The position numbers and the translations under genes are program-made. The notes below the pieces were generated by a model, which saw only the letters and a list, made by a program, of their open reading frames with translations, did not search any database and was not told where the DNA came from. A DNA stretch of 64,000 nucleotides from Symbiodinium kawagutii (taxonomy: Eukaryota > Sar > Dinophyceae > Suessiales > Symbiodiniaceae). Of the stretch, positions 1 through 12,600 are shown piece by piece (positions within the stretch are counted from its first letter, which is position 1; the number at the start of each line of letters is the position of its first letter). The stretch is taken from contig VSDK01012919.1 of the NCBI GenBank assembly GCA_009767595.1, positions 357,608-421,607 of the forward strand, given 5' to 3'.

Positions 1-437
1 AGCTGCCAACCGCCCAGGTTGGTGACAGCCCTCCCCAATTCTCCCCATGTTGCTGAGTTCATTGTGGGGGCTCAAATGAACTCACTGCATCTAGCTAGCC
101 TGGGCATCGAGACTGAAAATACTGAACTCTGCAAACTTCGCAGTAGTTGTTCTTCGTGAAAACACGGGCCACTGTTTTTAATTACCATGTTCCACTGGAA
201 GCGAATGTGGCTTTGCGCCCAAAATACGAACTGAACTGTGGTAACGCTCCGTTCAATGCTTGTTTGGTTAGTGTTACAGCCTACCGGGACAAGCCCTTGC
301 AACATCTTGCAACAATCCACCATCAGGATCCATCAGGAGTGGCAACGTGTGGAAATGACTCATGGCATCTCATAGCAAGTTGAAGGCTTTGATGGTCTCC
401 GGGGCTCCCCCAGGCCCAATCTCTTGGCAAGTTGCGC
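1..437. other. No gene recognised
   Basis: Short stop-bounded frames on both strands only; I see no exon-like segment with usable splice sites and no repeat. Confidence 0.4.
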
Positions 438-511
438 GACTGGAGATATGCTGCAGAAGCAACTTCTTCCTCTGGAACCTCTGCCTTCTGCGCCTCAAAT
501 TTTGCATCCAA
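438..511 (-). CDS. Putative orphan exon, Glu/Ala-rich helix
   Basis: The minus-strand frame reads DAKFEAQKAEVPEEEVASAA, a charged helical peptide quite unlike the low-complexity flanks. The right edge is not fixed by a clear acceptor. The left edge could be a GC donor after the codon for Gln. A second frame over the same bases is Arg/Lys-rich and less protein-like. No family is recognised; it is probably an internal exon of a helical or coiled-coil protein whose other exons I did not find. Confidence 0.35.
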
Positions 512-2623
512 CGTTTTGCGCCGTTTCTGTTTCTAGTTGATCTAGTTGGCTGTTTTACATCGTTTCAGCCATGTTCAACCCCGTTGCAAGGACAAAGGTG
601 ACAATGCAACCCTACAAATTTGCTGCCCAAATCTTGACTTGTCGATGTGAGACGTGTATTTATGTCCTATCCATGGTTTCTTTCGGCTTAAACCCCACAC
701 CGCCTGGACCATTTAAACTTAAACCAACGTACCATCTCAGCGCATCCCGACAAGGTTTGAGGTCGCAGGAACCAATCAGCCATTGACATGTCATGTTTCG
801 TAGCCAATGCCCCTCAAGGCGCTTAGTTTGCACCACTTCAAAGAAGTGTGATTCTCGCCTGATGCCATTGGATGCAGGGATATCAAGTATTCTATCCATA
901 CATTGCAATTACAATCTCTCTCTCTCTCTCTCTCCATCGCCATCGGATCCACTCCGCCAATAAACCTATATGTTCATACTCTATATGTGTTTACATAATT
1001 GCAGGGCAAGTCCACCCAGATTTCCTCTGGCAAAGCTTTCGGAGTGTCATGAGGTGAGATGAGGTGAGCACGTACAGCAGTTCCAGGCCTTCAGAACGGC
1101 CGCGTCCAACTTGGCCTTGCGCAAGGGCGGTTGCTGAGCACCCACCAGGGCCCGCGAGGCAGCCGCGAAGGCACAGTTGCGCTGGAAACGCTTGGCATGG
1201 AGCCTGGGCAAAGCTGGGCTCAGCTTCTAGCAGCATGCTGAAGCTGCTGAAGTTGAACCGAGGCACTTGATGCTCAGCAATGCCAAGTTCTTCTGCTTGA
1301 GCTCGTCCATCCAGTCTGAGCAACCCATCGACAGCTTGTGGCGCTTCTATTGGTCAACGGAGATTCTCAGAGTGCTGTGTTTACCTCGTAAATATGGGTG
1401 CACATACATCTCTGCTATATTCACTACTTTTACTCAAGAAGTGGAAAGCTATACCCAAGTAGAGTGACTATATAACCGCAGTTGCTCGTGGTATTGCAAT
1501 GTCAGGCTCACTTATTTTCGCAACAGTGAATGGAATGATACGGAATGACATCATCCCTGAAGGTGCCTCAAGCATTGGCCTAGCGGACCTAGTGGATCTT
1601 CAGGGGGTGCAAGTCGCGACCACAAGGCGACCATTTCACCACTTAAAATGCTAATTGCAGGGTGGTTGGGAGTCAAAATTTCTTGCATCAGTGCATAATT
1701 TCAAATTCCAAGAATGGTACAGTACGTGTCAATTTTGATTTTTTAGATGCGCCCTGTGTCTTTGTTGAACCTGCAAACACCTCAGCCACGTTCCTTTCCT
1801 TTTTAACAGCATGCCAAATTGGTTTGATGATATCCAGATCAATGATGCATCAAAAAGGCATCAAGTTGGTGAACGAACATCTCTTCAAACAAATTCGTCA
1901 TACTGTAGCAAACTGCAAATCATGTGTGATACGGGGCTGCAGCATGCGGAAGCACTGGTTAGCCCTTAAGCAATTACATGTTGTTATATGTTATATGTTG
2001 CTATACTGTTGGTCAATTGGCGCCACGCATTCTGATATCTCTCACTCGTCGCCACTGAAAATGGCCAACGTGTAAAATCTGGCCAGGGGAGGACATTGTC
2101 CATATATGTATTTCAAGCAATATAAGCATCAATGCAATGGGATACAATACGTAAATACCAGTAGATATAGTAATAATGTTAAGTAAATATGTAGGTATAG
2201 TAGATATACAAATAGAAATATATGCATGTCAATATCCATGACCTAGGGGGTTTCAAATGGTTTTAGAACACCCATCGTTGACAGCCCTGGAATGAAGACT
2301 TCCCTGGTATGGCTGTCCTCAAAACTTCAACGTTGCAGTAACTTCTGGGGTCCCTCCGAGATCCGAAGGGCCATCAAAGTTGAGACTGGAAACTTCAGCG
2401 GAAAAGTGGTCATTAGAACTTATTCAAACAATTTCAAACCTATATTTCATTTTACTTCTCTATCTCATGTCCCAAGAAAACTTTCAAACCTTTCATCATG
2501 TACGTATTTCATCATATTTCGTTACATTTCCCATGATTTTCCACTGATTTTCCTCCAACAAGAAATGGTTTGTGCGGTGCAGCGTTGACAGCCGACACCC
2601 CACGGTGCACTCCCACGTTGGAC
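512..2623. other. Mostly non-coding; (CT)n near 914-934
   Basis: Contains a CT microsatellite (about 914-934) and an AT-rich stretch near 2100-2240. Around 1075-1320 the GC content rises and two minus-strand frames look protein-like, but one is cut by an in-frame TAG at the middle. I regard it as a decayed or unresolved exon rather than a gene. Confidence 0.4.
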
Positions 2624-2712
2624 CTCCAATGAGATCATCCGCCAGTTGCAGCTCCTGGCAATCGTTGATGGCCTCCCGCAGCCCATCCTTGTCGTTTTGC
2701 TCCAAGGCTTGC
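2624..2712 (-). CDS. Putative orphan exon (QALEQNDKDGLREAI...)
   Basis: The 89-nt segment is bounded by a CGAG|GCAAG acceptor and a GGAG|GTCC donor, and encodes QALEQNDKDGLREAI followed by a further acidic helix ending LADDLIG. Codon use is GC-rich at third positions compared with the flanks. It enters after two bases of a codon and leaves after one base. The alternating acidic/hydrophobic pattern suggests a helical repeat. No family is assigned, and neighbouring exons were not found. Confidence 0.45.
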
Positions 2713-5539
2713 CTCGAGAAATCACAACAAAAATAAGAAAAAGCAACCATAAGAGTGAAAATAAGAAACGTAGTAAAAATATATGTTTTTTTAAATGTCT
2801 TATTATACTTATCTCGTCTTATCTCTATTATTTCTTTTTATAGACTCTATTTTCTTTGAACCTTAGTAGAAACTTATGCAGAGGATGACAGAGGATAATG
2901 GGCAAATTAAAAGGATTAATCAATTTGAGTTGGGGATGAGTTTCATCAATTGTGTGAATAAAAGGGTCCAAACCAAAATAGGCCTAGTATATCTGGAGGG
3001 TTTCATTTTCTACCCTGCGCACGAGAAAGTACGAGTGTGGGACTGGATGTGCAGCTTGCCAGAAAAAGGGCATGGAGGTGCCAAACGTGATCTGAAAACA
3101 ATACAGTACAGTGGATCTTTACCACCCACATCCACCCACACAATTTACTTTCCCATCTGATATCATCTGATTGAGTTTGGGCTACATGCCTTCGGTGAAA
3201 AGATTGTACTATACCTATCGGTGTAGTATGTCTTCTCGATCATTTTCCCAGGTTCAACGGTCCATCGCAGGTACTGTATATTCTTCAGAAACCTATGCAG
3301 CTCTCACATATGCACTGGCAGTTCTCGAGCTTCCAACTGAGTAAAGGCCAGCAACTGCTGATAGATCATGTGCGCATGTGCGATCACTTTATACGTGGCA
3401 CAAACATGTAGCCACACAGTTTTGCATGTTTTGCCAATATTGCAATCAGCAGCGGGCAAAACGTTCAACTCATTGAAGGGGAATCCTGACCCTCTAAAAC
3501 CCGCAGGCCAGAAATGAGCAGGTATTGGCCACATGATCACCTCGTATCATATCACACATTTTGCATTCAGGCCGCAAGTCTTCAGCAGNNNNNNNNNNNN
3601 NNNNNNNNNNNNNNNNNNNNNNNNNNNNNNNNNNNNNNNNNNNNNNNNNNNNNNNNNNNNNNNNNNNNNNNNGAATGTCCACTCTAAGAAGTCTAGCCTA
3701 AATCGGGGTACACGGTCAAAGTCCAGGCCCGCAGATCGACAATGACAACGAGAGAATCTATACCAAGGTGCTGCCCCTTTTCGAGCACGCGATTCGCGCT
3801 TGAGACCTGATCCTTAGACATCGAGGACATCTGTCACTGGCAGAGGTTGCAAGAATGAATTGCAGCGATTTTTTGATGCAGGAATTGTCTCTTGCTTAGC
3901 TCTCAGTGGCGACAACTTTACACAATCACGTCCAAATGATAGCTAGCCCAGATAGAACGGCCCTTGCCTAGTCTAACGTCACAACAGAGCATCCTCAATC
4001 TGTAAGTTCTTGACCTGACAACACTTTGAACAACCAACTACATGCATGCCTGGGCGCAGCCATGCCATCAAGGGCATCCCATGTGGACAAACCCCAGGCT
4101 TTAGCCTCTTGCATCACAGACTGCCCTTGTGGCACGTTCCAGCTATGCCTTAGAGGATCTCAGGGGAACAAGAAACTGTCACTCAAAGACAGGTGGCAAG
4201 GAAATAGATGGAAATAGGATGATTGCGGAAAACAACTCTCGAATTGGAGCAACAACACTTGAGGCAACTCAATGAACTCCATTTCGGGGACATGGCCTAC
4301 AATATGGAAAGGACTGGCGACCAGCACAAGGAATGCTTATCATTTCCGATGCCAAGATTTACCCAGCGGTTCAAGGGCTTCGATTTAACTGCAGCTTAGC
4401 TACGAGCGAAGCATTATAATCCGCTGAACTATACCTGCGCCAGTGATCGATTGATCGCCCCATGGCTCCAGCAATTCTGCTGAAAGGTTGCGATGATCAA
4501 TTGGAATCCTTTCAGCATATGATCTGCTTCAGCATCTGCTTCAGCATCTTCTGCATTCTTCTACTCTCTTTTCAGAACCTATTGACTGGATTTGACTGGA
4601 TTTGGCTGGTGGATGGGCCTGGCAAAGCATTCACCAAGCGATTCTTCAGCAGCCCCAGGTTGGGCCAATTCAAAGTGGTCAGCTTGGAGTGAGCCAGGGA
4701 GATCCTAGAGCACGGCGTAACGTTATGATGCTCTGCACATCGCAGGTGTGTTGGTTTTAGAAATGACCGTAATAAGGCATAAACACGTGCAAACGTTTCA
4801 AACAATTTAGAACGGCTTGCAGATGGAACTTCGTTGGAAGAATTCTAAGTGCAGGGCACTAAGTAAAAGTGGGAAACCACCAAGCATGACATACAGCATG
4901 AACCACAATAACAAGCTGTGAAAGCCCATGTGCATGTGCATGTCAACATATATCAATTGCATCATGTCAAGTGTACTGTCTTCATCAAATACAAATTCAA
5001 AACCGGATTGGAGAACAACAAAGTAAACCAATAAATAATAAGGTAACACTAAGCACGCCCTACAGCCGTGTCTAGTGCAAACTCTCTGGGAATTGTTGCG
5101 CTTTCACGGCCTCGGTTGGGAAACTGTGGTTGAGCCAAGCTGCACGCAGGCTTTGTCATTCAGAGGACCTCAGTTGCGCTAGGCCATGGGGTATCCATCT
5201 GTTTGATGATATGTTTGTTTCGAGGAAATTCTGGAGGTCCAAACAAGGTGGCCACATCAACACACATCAACCCAGATTAGGGGTTGCCAAAGAGTCATGC
5301 TTGAAGGGAAACAAGTATGCGCTTGTGAATGCTTCTCTATTCATCCATCAAGTTCAAAACTTGAAACTAATCAGGGGGCTTGCACAATTCAGAATCCCAC
5401 CCACTGGTTTACCCATGCAAAGAGTGCCTAACACATCTTACCACCCGTGGTTGGCCTACCTTGTTTGGACACTTGTTTCACACGAGCCTCGAGCGGGCTT
5501 CTGTTATGCCATGACACCATCAGGTGACAAAACATAGAC
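2713..5539. other. No gene recognised; contains an assembly gap
   Basis: AT-rich sequence with stop codons in all frames apart from short chance frames. The 84-N gap lies within it. A weak minus-strand coding-like stretch near 4600-4680 could not be given splice sites. Confidence 0.4.
3589..3672. other. Assembly gap (84 N)
   Basis: Run of N between two scaffolded pieces. Nothing in the flanks shows why assembly failed here. Confidence 0.99.
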
Positions 5540-6078
5540 CTCGAAAGCACCCAAGCGCCGCGGCACTCGCTTAGCCCAGTAGTGCCGACTCAAATGCCTA
5601 GGGCACTGGGATGCAGCCTCCTTCCCTGTGACCAAACGTGCATCCCGACGTAATGATGGACACCAGAAAAGCCTTGGCTTCCTAGTAAACAAGTCCAGTA
5701 TTCATGGGTGGATCGCTGGCTTTGCAGGGAAATGGAGTCCTGTTGATGCTGACGCGGAGAGATCCAAATCTGGTGACTTAGTCAGAGTTGGCCATTCAAT
5801 GGCTCTGGAGATGGGTTATGCAAAGCTATGGACACTGGTTTCAACTTCTTGGCCATCTTTGTCCGCATGTCATGGGTAAGTATAAAATGAGAGACCGAGT
5901 CATTATCCATGTGCAGCAAGGAATTGAGCACCACAAATCTCCAGTACTACTCAGTGCCCATATGATCTTGCCAACATTTGCCCATCTCTGCCCCGTGCTG
6001 AGAAACATCTGCTCCACTGACATGAAAGACAGTTCTGAAGCGACCAAATCGATGACCTCGGGACAAGCTGTGGCTTCC
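5540..6078 (-). CDS. Putative two-exon fragment of an unknown gene
   Basis: Two exon-like segments join in phase. The first (5972-6078) has a GAG|GGAAG acceptor and a GC donor (GTTG|GCAAG), and encodes a helical peptide containing CPEVIDLVASELSFMSVEQ. The second (5540-5625) has a CACAG|GGAAG acceptor and a GAG|GTCTATG donor, and encodes KEAASQCPRHLSRHYWAKR then VPRRLGAFE. The join supplies one Gly codon and keeps the frame. Neither piece matches a family I know. The upstream exon at 6563-6711 could belong to the same gene, but its phase needs a missing exon in between. Confidence 0.45.
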
Positions 6079-6562
6079 CTCAGTCCACATCGCACCAGCA
6101 GGTGACATGAAGTGATCTTTGAAAACCTAAACGCAATGGAACCTATCTCCTACATCATGTCACAGGATGTCGCAGGCAAAAACTGAGGGATAACATTGGA
6201 TAACTTATGATAACTTGACATGAAGAAATCAAGTTTGGAGTGATGAGAATTCACGAGATTTCTATGTTGATGAAACTAGGCGTGTGATATAATCTGAAGA
6301 TTTTTGAGCTGCTTAGGGGAGCAAACTATATCAAACTATGACCTCCCAGATCTGTCAAGGTACACCTCCGGTGTATGCCTGGTACTTCTCCGGCTTGTGC
6401 TTTGTCCTTAGTCCCACTGGGATCCTTTGGCAAAATCATGCGACCATATGCGACCAAATATCCAAATACGACAGTGGTTTGTGGAACCCAAAAAGGTCAG
6501 CAAAAGACGGATTCTTTGATCGAATCTGGAACGCAGCAGCAAATTACTTACGGTAAGTAAAC

Positions 6563-6711
6563 CTTAAGCGATTGCCAATCCAACATCCTCTGGGGTGCAC
6601 CTTTCAGGTGGCGCCTCAGAGTGTCGTGGCTCAATCCTTTGCCCAGTCTCGTCCGCCGATGATCTTGGCAATCGTGGCAGGTCTCCACAATGCAAACAAA
6701 CCGCCGACCAC
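6563..6711 (-). CDS. Putative orphan exon, basic and Cys/His-containing
   Basis: The 149-nt segment has a CTCAG|GTGGTC acceptor and a TTAAG|GTTTAC donor. It encodes a basic peptide with FVCIVETCHDCQDHRRTRLG and then a stretch ending RMLDWQSLK. The CxxxxxCHDC pattern could bind a metal, but it is too short to name a domain. Another minus-strand frame is also open here, so the frame is not certain. Confidence 0.4.
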
Positions 6712-8135
6712 CTGAGGGTCTCTGCTGAGCAACGGACAAAACCAGGAGAGTACTTTTGACATCTTCTCACATCTTTTGACATCTTTTGACTCATCCAAAT
6801 TGATTCAGATCTTACATCAGCCAAATCTCAACAAAGCTGCTGCAGTGAGCTTGGAAAATTCATTGTTTTGAGGGATGTGTTGCAAGGTGTTGCAATACTC
6901 AAATGAGCCATGCCGAAATTCTGTGAGATTTCAAGGTCATAAGGAAATGCTTACGCGCATGCTTGCGCACTGCTTAGCGACTGTGTGTTTTGCTTGCGCG
7001 GGGTCCTGTGCGGCAACATTGCTTACGCAAATCTTACGCGAGGGATGTTTTGCTGTTTCTCCTGTGATTTACACAACATGTGTCCCCTAGCAAAAAAGAT
7101 AATCCACAAGTTTGCGGGGTTCAGACAAAGAAAGGGATTCTGACGTCCAGAGCATGTCTGGTGGGAAGTCTTAGACACCTTGATCCAGATCTGAGATTTG
7201 CCCCCCGAAAAAGCACAACAAACATATGAAAGAAAAATTAAGAAAACACCTGAACAAAACATATGAAACTCTCCCAGCTCCTCCCTGCAAGCGGGGCACG
7301 CGCTACCGAATCTCGCCAGATGCCCTGCAAAACATCCACCAGGGCTATGGGTAAACTGCAGCTTGGCCCAGCGGTCTCAGTCCTCAGTGCCATGGCGTAT
7401 GAGATTGGATGAATGAGCCAATGGCACTGGCTTGAAAATCTCAGATGGCCTCAGCATGGGGGCTCCATGGAGCGTGCCATATTTTACAGAAAACGACATG
7501 CCCTGATGTGTCAATCTGCCTGATTGATCCTGCACATTCATGGTCAATGATCCGTCCCTGTGCCATTACAGGCTCCCGCTTTGCTGGCAACTGCTAATTT
7601 TTGTGTATACGAGCATGTATCATCTTCCTCAGGCTGAAAAACCTGAAAGAACCTGCGACCAACACAGATTCCAACATGCAAGCAGGGATGTGGTTGATAT
7701 CCCCGCCCTGTCGTGTGTGTGTTCACATCGCGTCCACCGACCATGTCAAAATTACCAAAAATCATTGTTTGCAACTCTTCAAGGTTTTGCATTCAGTTGA
7801 GTCACACCTCTGTATCCTTTTGCTAGCTGTTACTTACCACCGAAAAATTGGCTGGCAATTGCATGTTCAAACTAACATACCCCTATTACCTATTTGATTT
7901 GATTGATGTTTCTTTGCTTCTGGGTGCTTTGCCATGTGGCTCATAATCTCTCTGATTTCCTGGTCTTGACTGATGACGCATGCTACTCTGGGAACACTGG
8001 TGATGCCCGAGCTTCCCAAACATTACTGCGTATGTCAGACGTATGATGCAAACACGTTGGTTTGACTCAAACCTGCAAGGCACATGCACAAGATGCCACG
8101 ATACCAAAGTTCAATTGTGATTCATCACGTCTTAC
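6712..8135. other. No gene recognised
   Basis: Non-coding by appearance. Around 6950-7045 the words CTTACGCG and CTTGCGC recur several times, a small GC-rich cluster in AT-rich surroundings. Confidence 0.4.
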
Positions 8136-8250
8136 CCCACCGGATCCATCCGCCTGCCACTGCTCTCCAGGTTTCTCTGTCACTCGTGTGCACCATCGGT
8201 CTTCCCATTGCATAAAGCTCTTCTCTTCCAGCCGATTCCAAAGCTTGGCG
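8136..8250 (-). CDS. Putative orphan exon (RLVAKLWNRLEEKSF...)
   Basis: The minus-strand frame encodes RLVAKLWNRLEEKSFMQWED and then a Trp-rich stretch, ending at a consensus donor GTGGG|GTAAGA. Third positions are GC-rich in this frame compared with the other two. The acceptor is not certain (a CCAAG lies at the start). No family is recognised. Confidence 0.4.
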
Positions 8251-9614
8251 ACAAGGCGGGAGCAGGGAAGCGTTGAGAAAGTGGGGAGATTCTTTGTGGA
8301 AGACTGGGGCCAACGAACAAACAAGGTCCAAACATGTTGAATTCAACAGACAACACGATGAACAAGGTGAGTCAAGGAACTTCCAGTGTTGAAGGGATAC
8401 AACCGGGGACTTAGCCACCAGGCATGAGAACTGCGACAGGTGATGTGCACAACGCCTTGTGTGCACCCGTGGCATGAACAAAGAATACTTCAGTGGGACA
8501 AAACAAAATGATGAACCCATGAAATTAAGGAATAAGGTGTGAACCATGGTCAAACAAAGCATCGCAGTCGCACCATCTCGCACCCAACGCAAAATTAGGA
8601 GCAGAAACACCTCGATGGAAACCAAAAAACTTTGGACCATCTGTCCGGTGAGCCATCGAAGGATATGAGGTGACTCCCAAAGAGCAACCAAATTGTTGCA
8701 CTTTCATGACTTCCAAAATGGATTGGCCTTGGACATCCTTGGGCCCTTCACAAAGATCGAAATAGATCCACCATGATCCACCCAGATTGATTAAGATTTG
8801 ATTAAGACAACAAATCAGGACCCAACCTGATCACCCCACGCTTGAGAGTACCCATCTCCCAGGATCTCTCAAGATCTCCCAGGCACATGCACGACAGGTG
8901 GTTGCGTCAGTTCTTGTCGCTGTGGTTGCCGAGAGGTCACGCGCACGGCATTACTGGTGTCACTCCTGTGCCACGCGGCAGTTGTCGCATGCATTGCAAA
9001 ACGCGGAAATTCACCATGGATCACTGCTCACCTGAACTCACCTGAACTCACCTGGCACCTTTTTCGCAGTTTGTGAAACTGATTCAATCTGGCTACGCGG
9101 TGCAGTGCTCCCCATCTGTGAGGAGAACGAATTACAGCGCACGATCTCTTTGCACACAGTGCATGAAACTACAATCATGATCCATCATGGTATGCCACCT
9201 ATGCACAAACATCAAATCAAAGGAAGGTATAGGAAGGTAATGTTTGAGAAAAAGGAAATCTGAGGGAACAAGACAAAGAACTGAACGCTGAATAGCAGCC
9301 GACAGTGCAAGACTTCACATTTCGTGATATGCCTTTGCATCAGCGCTGCTGATATAATTGCTGGTGATCTGTGAATTCTGTGCGCATCAGCATTATGCAC
9401 GGGGTAGCGCAGGGTGCAACCTCTAAGTGAGCCCGCCAAACAAAAACCGTTGACAATCTTTCAACCGAACCTTCCCATCAGCACTTGGGAACAGCCATAT
9501 TTCCACGCATTGCTTCACTTTGAGAACAGAGTTCGGGGTCTGAGTCACAGGTGCTACACCATGCTACCGTTCTATCTACACACCAGCTTGGCTCAGGGCA
9601 GTGGAGAGCGTGGC
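8251..9614. other. No gene recognised
   Basis: Low-complexity and AT-rich stretches with no segment that passes both the composition and the splice-site check. It lies directly downstream of the calmodulin-like gene's stop codon and presumably includes its 3' untranslated region. Confidence 0.4.
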
Positions 9615-12600
9615 TCAGTTCTTCTTCAGAAATCCAAAGTATTGTTCCAGGAACCGGTCCTCGAACCAAGGCTCAGGGCATCTCAGTGCAACACAAGTGA
9701 GGACAAGTGAATAGATCATAATAGATCTGGGTAATGAACGGTAATGAAATGTAATGAATATGGCATCCGCGAATGTATTGCATTGGAAAGCGCCGTCTAG
9801 GGTATGGGGCGGCAAGAGCTTCTGACATTTTTGCTGAGATTGTGTGGTTCTAGGTGTGGGCAAACTATGGGGGACGGCCCCTACGACTGGACGGGCCAAG
9901 CAGTCTCATTTGTGGTGGACAAGCAGTGGATATCACCCAAGATAACCAACTGTCATGAACCAGTTCGACTCTCTGCAATGCTCAGCATCATCACGTGCCC
10001 TTGAGTCTTGTATCAAACCATTCAGCACCATCCAGAGCCATTCCAACTGAAACTTTGAGTCCAGATTCAATGTTGATGGCTCCTTCAGGAGTAATTTCCG
10101 CTGCAACCAGCCATTCATCAACCTGGACGGAAGGTCATCCGCTGTCATGTCGAGCCCATGTCTAAACTAAACAAAGCACAAAAATGAAAAATGGTTTGTC
10201 TGACGTGAATCCATGTGACTTCTATCAGAAATGTATATATATACCCTATACATCCAAACCCTTCATTTTTCCAGGGTCTAGTGCAATACCCAGGGTTTCA
10301 AATCAAAAACCAGGGTTTGTCAAAAAACAAGGGTTTCCTGATCATCACCCGTGTATCATTTTCCAGCTCAAAGTTCGCAGAACACCTGCATGCCTCTATC
10401 TACGTGAGATCCTCATCCCTGAGTACAAGAAATTAGTTTACTTTTGAATTTCATCTAATATGCAACACGTCTTTCCAACATCCGAGACAAACATCATAAC
10501 AAAAAAATGATCAAACAATGATAAATTCGAGCTGGTTCCGGGACCTCCAAACCCATGTTTTAAATCATGGGTTATCACGGGTAAATCATGGGTATGTCAC
10601 GGGTTGGTCACGGGTTTGCGTAAAACTCGGGTTTCCAATAAAACCAGGTTTTTTGTTGCAATACCCAGGGTATTCAACCCGAAACCCAGGGTTTTGTCTG
10701 GGAAATCATGGGTTTGTCACGGGTTTGAACTCATACCCGGGATTTTCCGCATCAAATTCAACAAAAACATCAAAGTGCTCATATAACTATTTCGATCCCT
10801 TACGCGGATCGGAACCCTAATGGAATTTTGGATGAATCCTTCTATCCAACATTTCTTGGAGTTCTGGATTGTATAATTGCTGTCCTCGTTCTGGGATAGG
10901 AACACATTTACATCAAGATTTGGCCATAGTTTCTATTCACACCCGACTTTTTCGGGAAACCCCGGTTTTCCATCCAGAAACCAGGTTATTGGCTCATGTT
11001 GGTCGAGAACCCAGGGTTTTCTTGTCATACCCCGGAAATTTTAAGGTTATGGAAGTATAAGGTATATATATATATATCTATTCCACAATGACGAAGTGGT
11101 TATCGTTCCTCACTCGTCCATTGAAGCATGGACTAAGCCAAGTCCTCGGCTTAAGATTTCTTTGTCGCTCACAGGGTCGGTCAAAATCATGCCATGTGGA
11201 TCCCTATTGATCGCTATGGATTGTTCTCTGTCATCGTTCAGAGCGAAGGGCTATCAAAAAACACAACAGCTGACACAACCACAATGGTTGGTTGCACAGC
11301 TTGTAAGCAGGAAAAACATTAGGTACCATCAAATTGCCAAAACCCTAGGTTTCTCAGCATACTGGATTTTCATCGGAAATCAGTTGAAAATCTTCGCAGG
11401 GCCGGGTAATAGTAGGAGTAAATCACTTGGTAATCATATACAAAGCGGCGAACCAATCACAGAATGGACTGCTTCTGGCTACTGAACAAATGTATCCCCA
11501 GTTCAGCACGATAACGAGTCTGAACCTCCTCGGCGGTGAGCACGTCGCCCATGCGCGTGAGGACGTGCTTGAGCTCCTTCAGCAATTTGGTTGGGATACA
11601 GCGGGGGGGAGATGGAGGGTACTGGGAGCTTGTGCTTCTAAGTCACCTGGAGATTTACATTGTGCGAAACCTTGCAAAATATACGTGCGCCTGCACAAAA
11701 ACGCACACCTGCACAAACACACTCAGGCACACATCGTCACCTCCCAATAATCACTAGTGCACCATGCAACCTGAGAGGTGCGGTATCTTTCCAGTATGAA
11801 ATTTTGGATATATGGGCGGATTGAATTCAGCATGCCCGCGGGATGGTCTGGCCCTCAGGGCTCCACAATTAGCAGCCGAGAGATTTGTACCACAAACAAA
11901 CCAGTAGGTTTTCTGGACATTTCCTCGTGGTGTGGCAAGAAGTGTGGCAGTTGAGTGGTGCCAAAGGAGGAGAATGCCGTCGAATGGTTTAGGTAGATTT
12001 ATGTAGATTTAAATGATAATTCATAACGATACTTTTCGCCGGATCAACAGTGTGGAAGCAAGCCCGGCGGACCGGGCGGGCCATCCTTGACCAGAATGAA
12101 GCCATCTCCCTGCCGATCGAACACTTTCAGAGCATCCTGGGGCTGATCAGCTTCCATTGTGTGGAACGAGTGGAGCTTGTTGCCACGCCAGTACTGCAAG
12201 CGTGGCAAGCTTGGCAGGGTGTATATATAGTTTGATTTCAGAAGCCAGCCACGTCCAGTCTTTTGTAGTCCCAAGGTTGCAAACAAAGATATTTGTTGAG
12301 ATAACATGTGATAACCCCTGATTGCAATATAGGTAACATGATGTAACATGGGCAGCGATGGGCACAGAAGTCTTCAGCAAAGAGGCATTGAGCTCTTCAT
12401 ATGGATCTCTGCCCACCAATTTCGCCATGAGGTTCAGGAACTCCTGGAGGAAGTTGCGGCCAGCAAGTGCTTCGATGGCGTCACCCCAAGCCATCTTCTA
12501 GCATCACCATGAAGAAAAATGTGGAAAAAAACATGGTAGAAAACCGACCGGCCAATGCATACATGGGATTTTGACCAAGTCAACCTGGAGTGGCGAGTGT

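Noticed and set aside
8125..8691. 188-residue open frame on the minus strand
   Set aside because: The hydrophobic translation is not supported by third-position composition; a different frame at 8136-8250 with a GTAAGA donor fits better.
10400..11050. Telomere-like repeat array
   Set aside because: Words resemble TTTAGGG pieces, but there is no ordered tandem array and both orientations are mixed.
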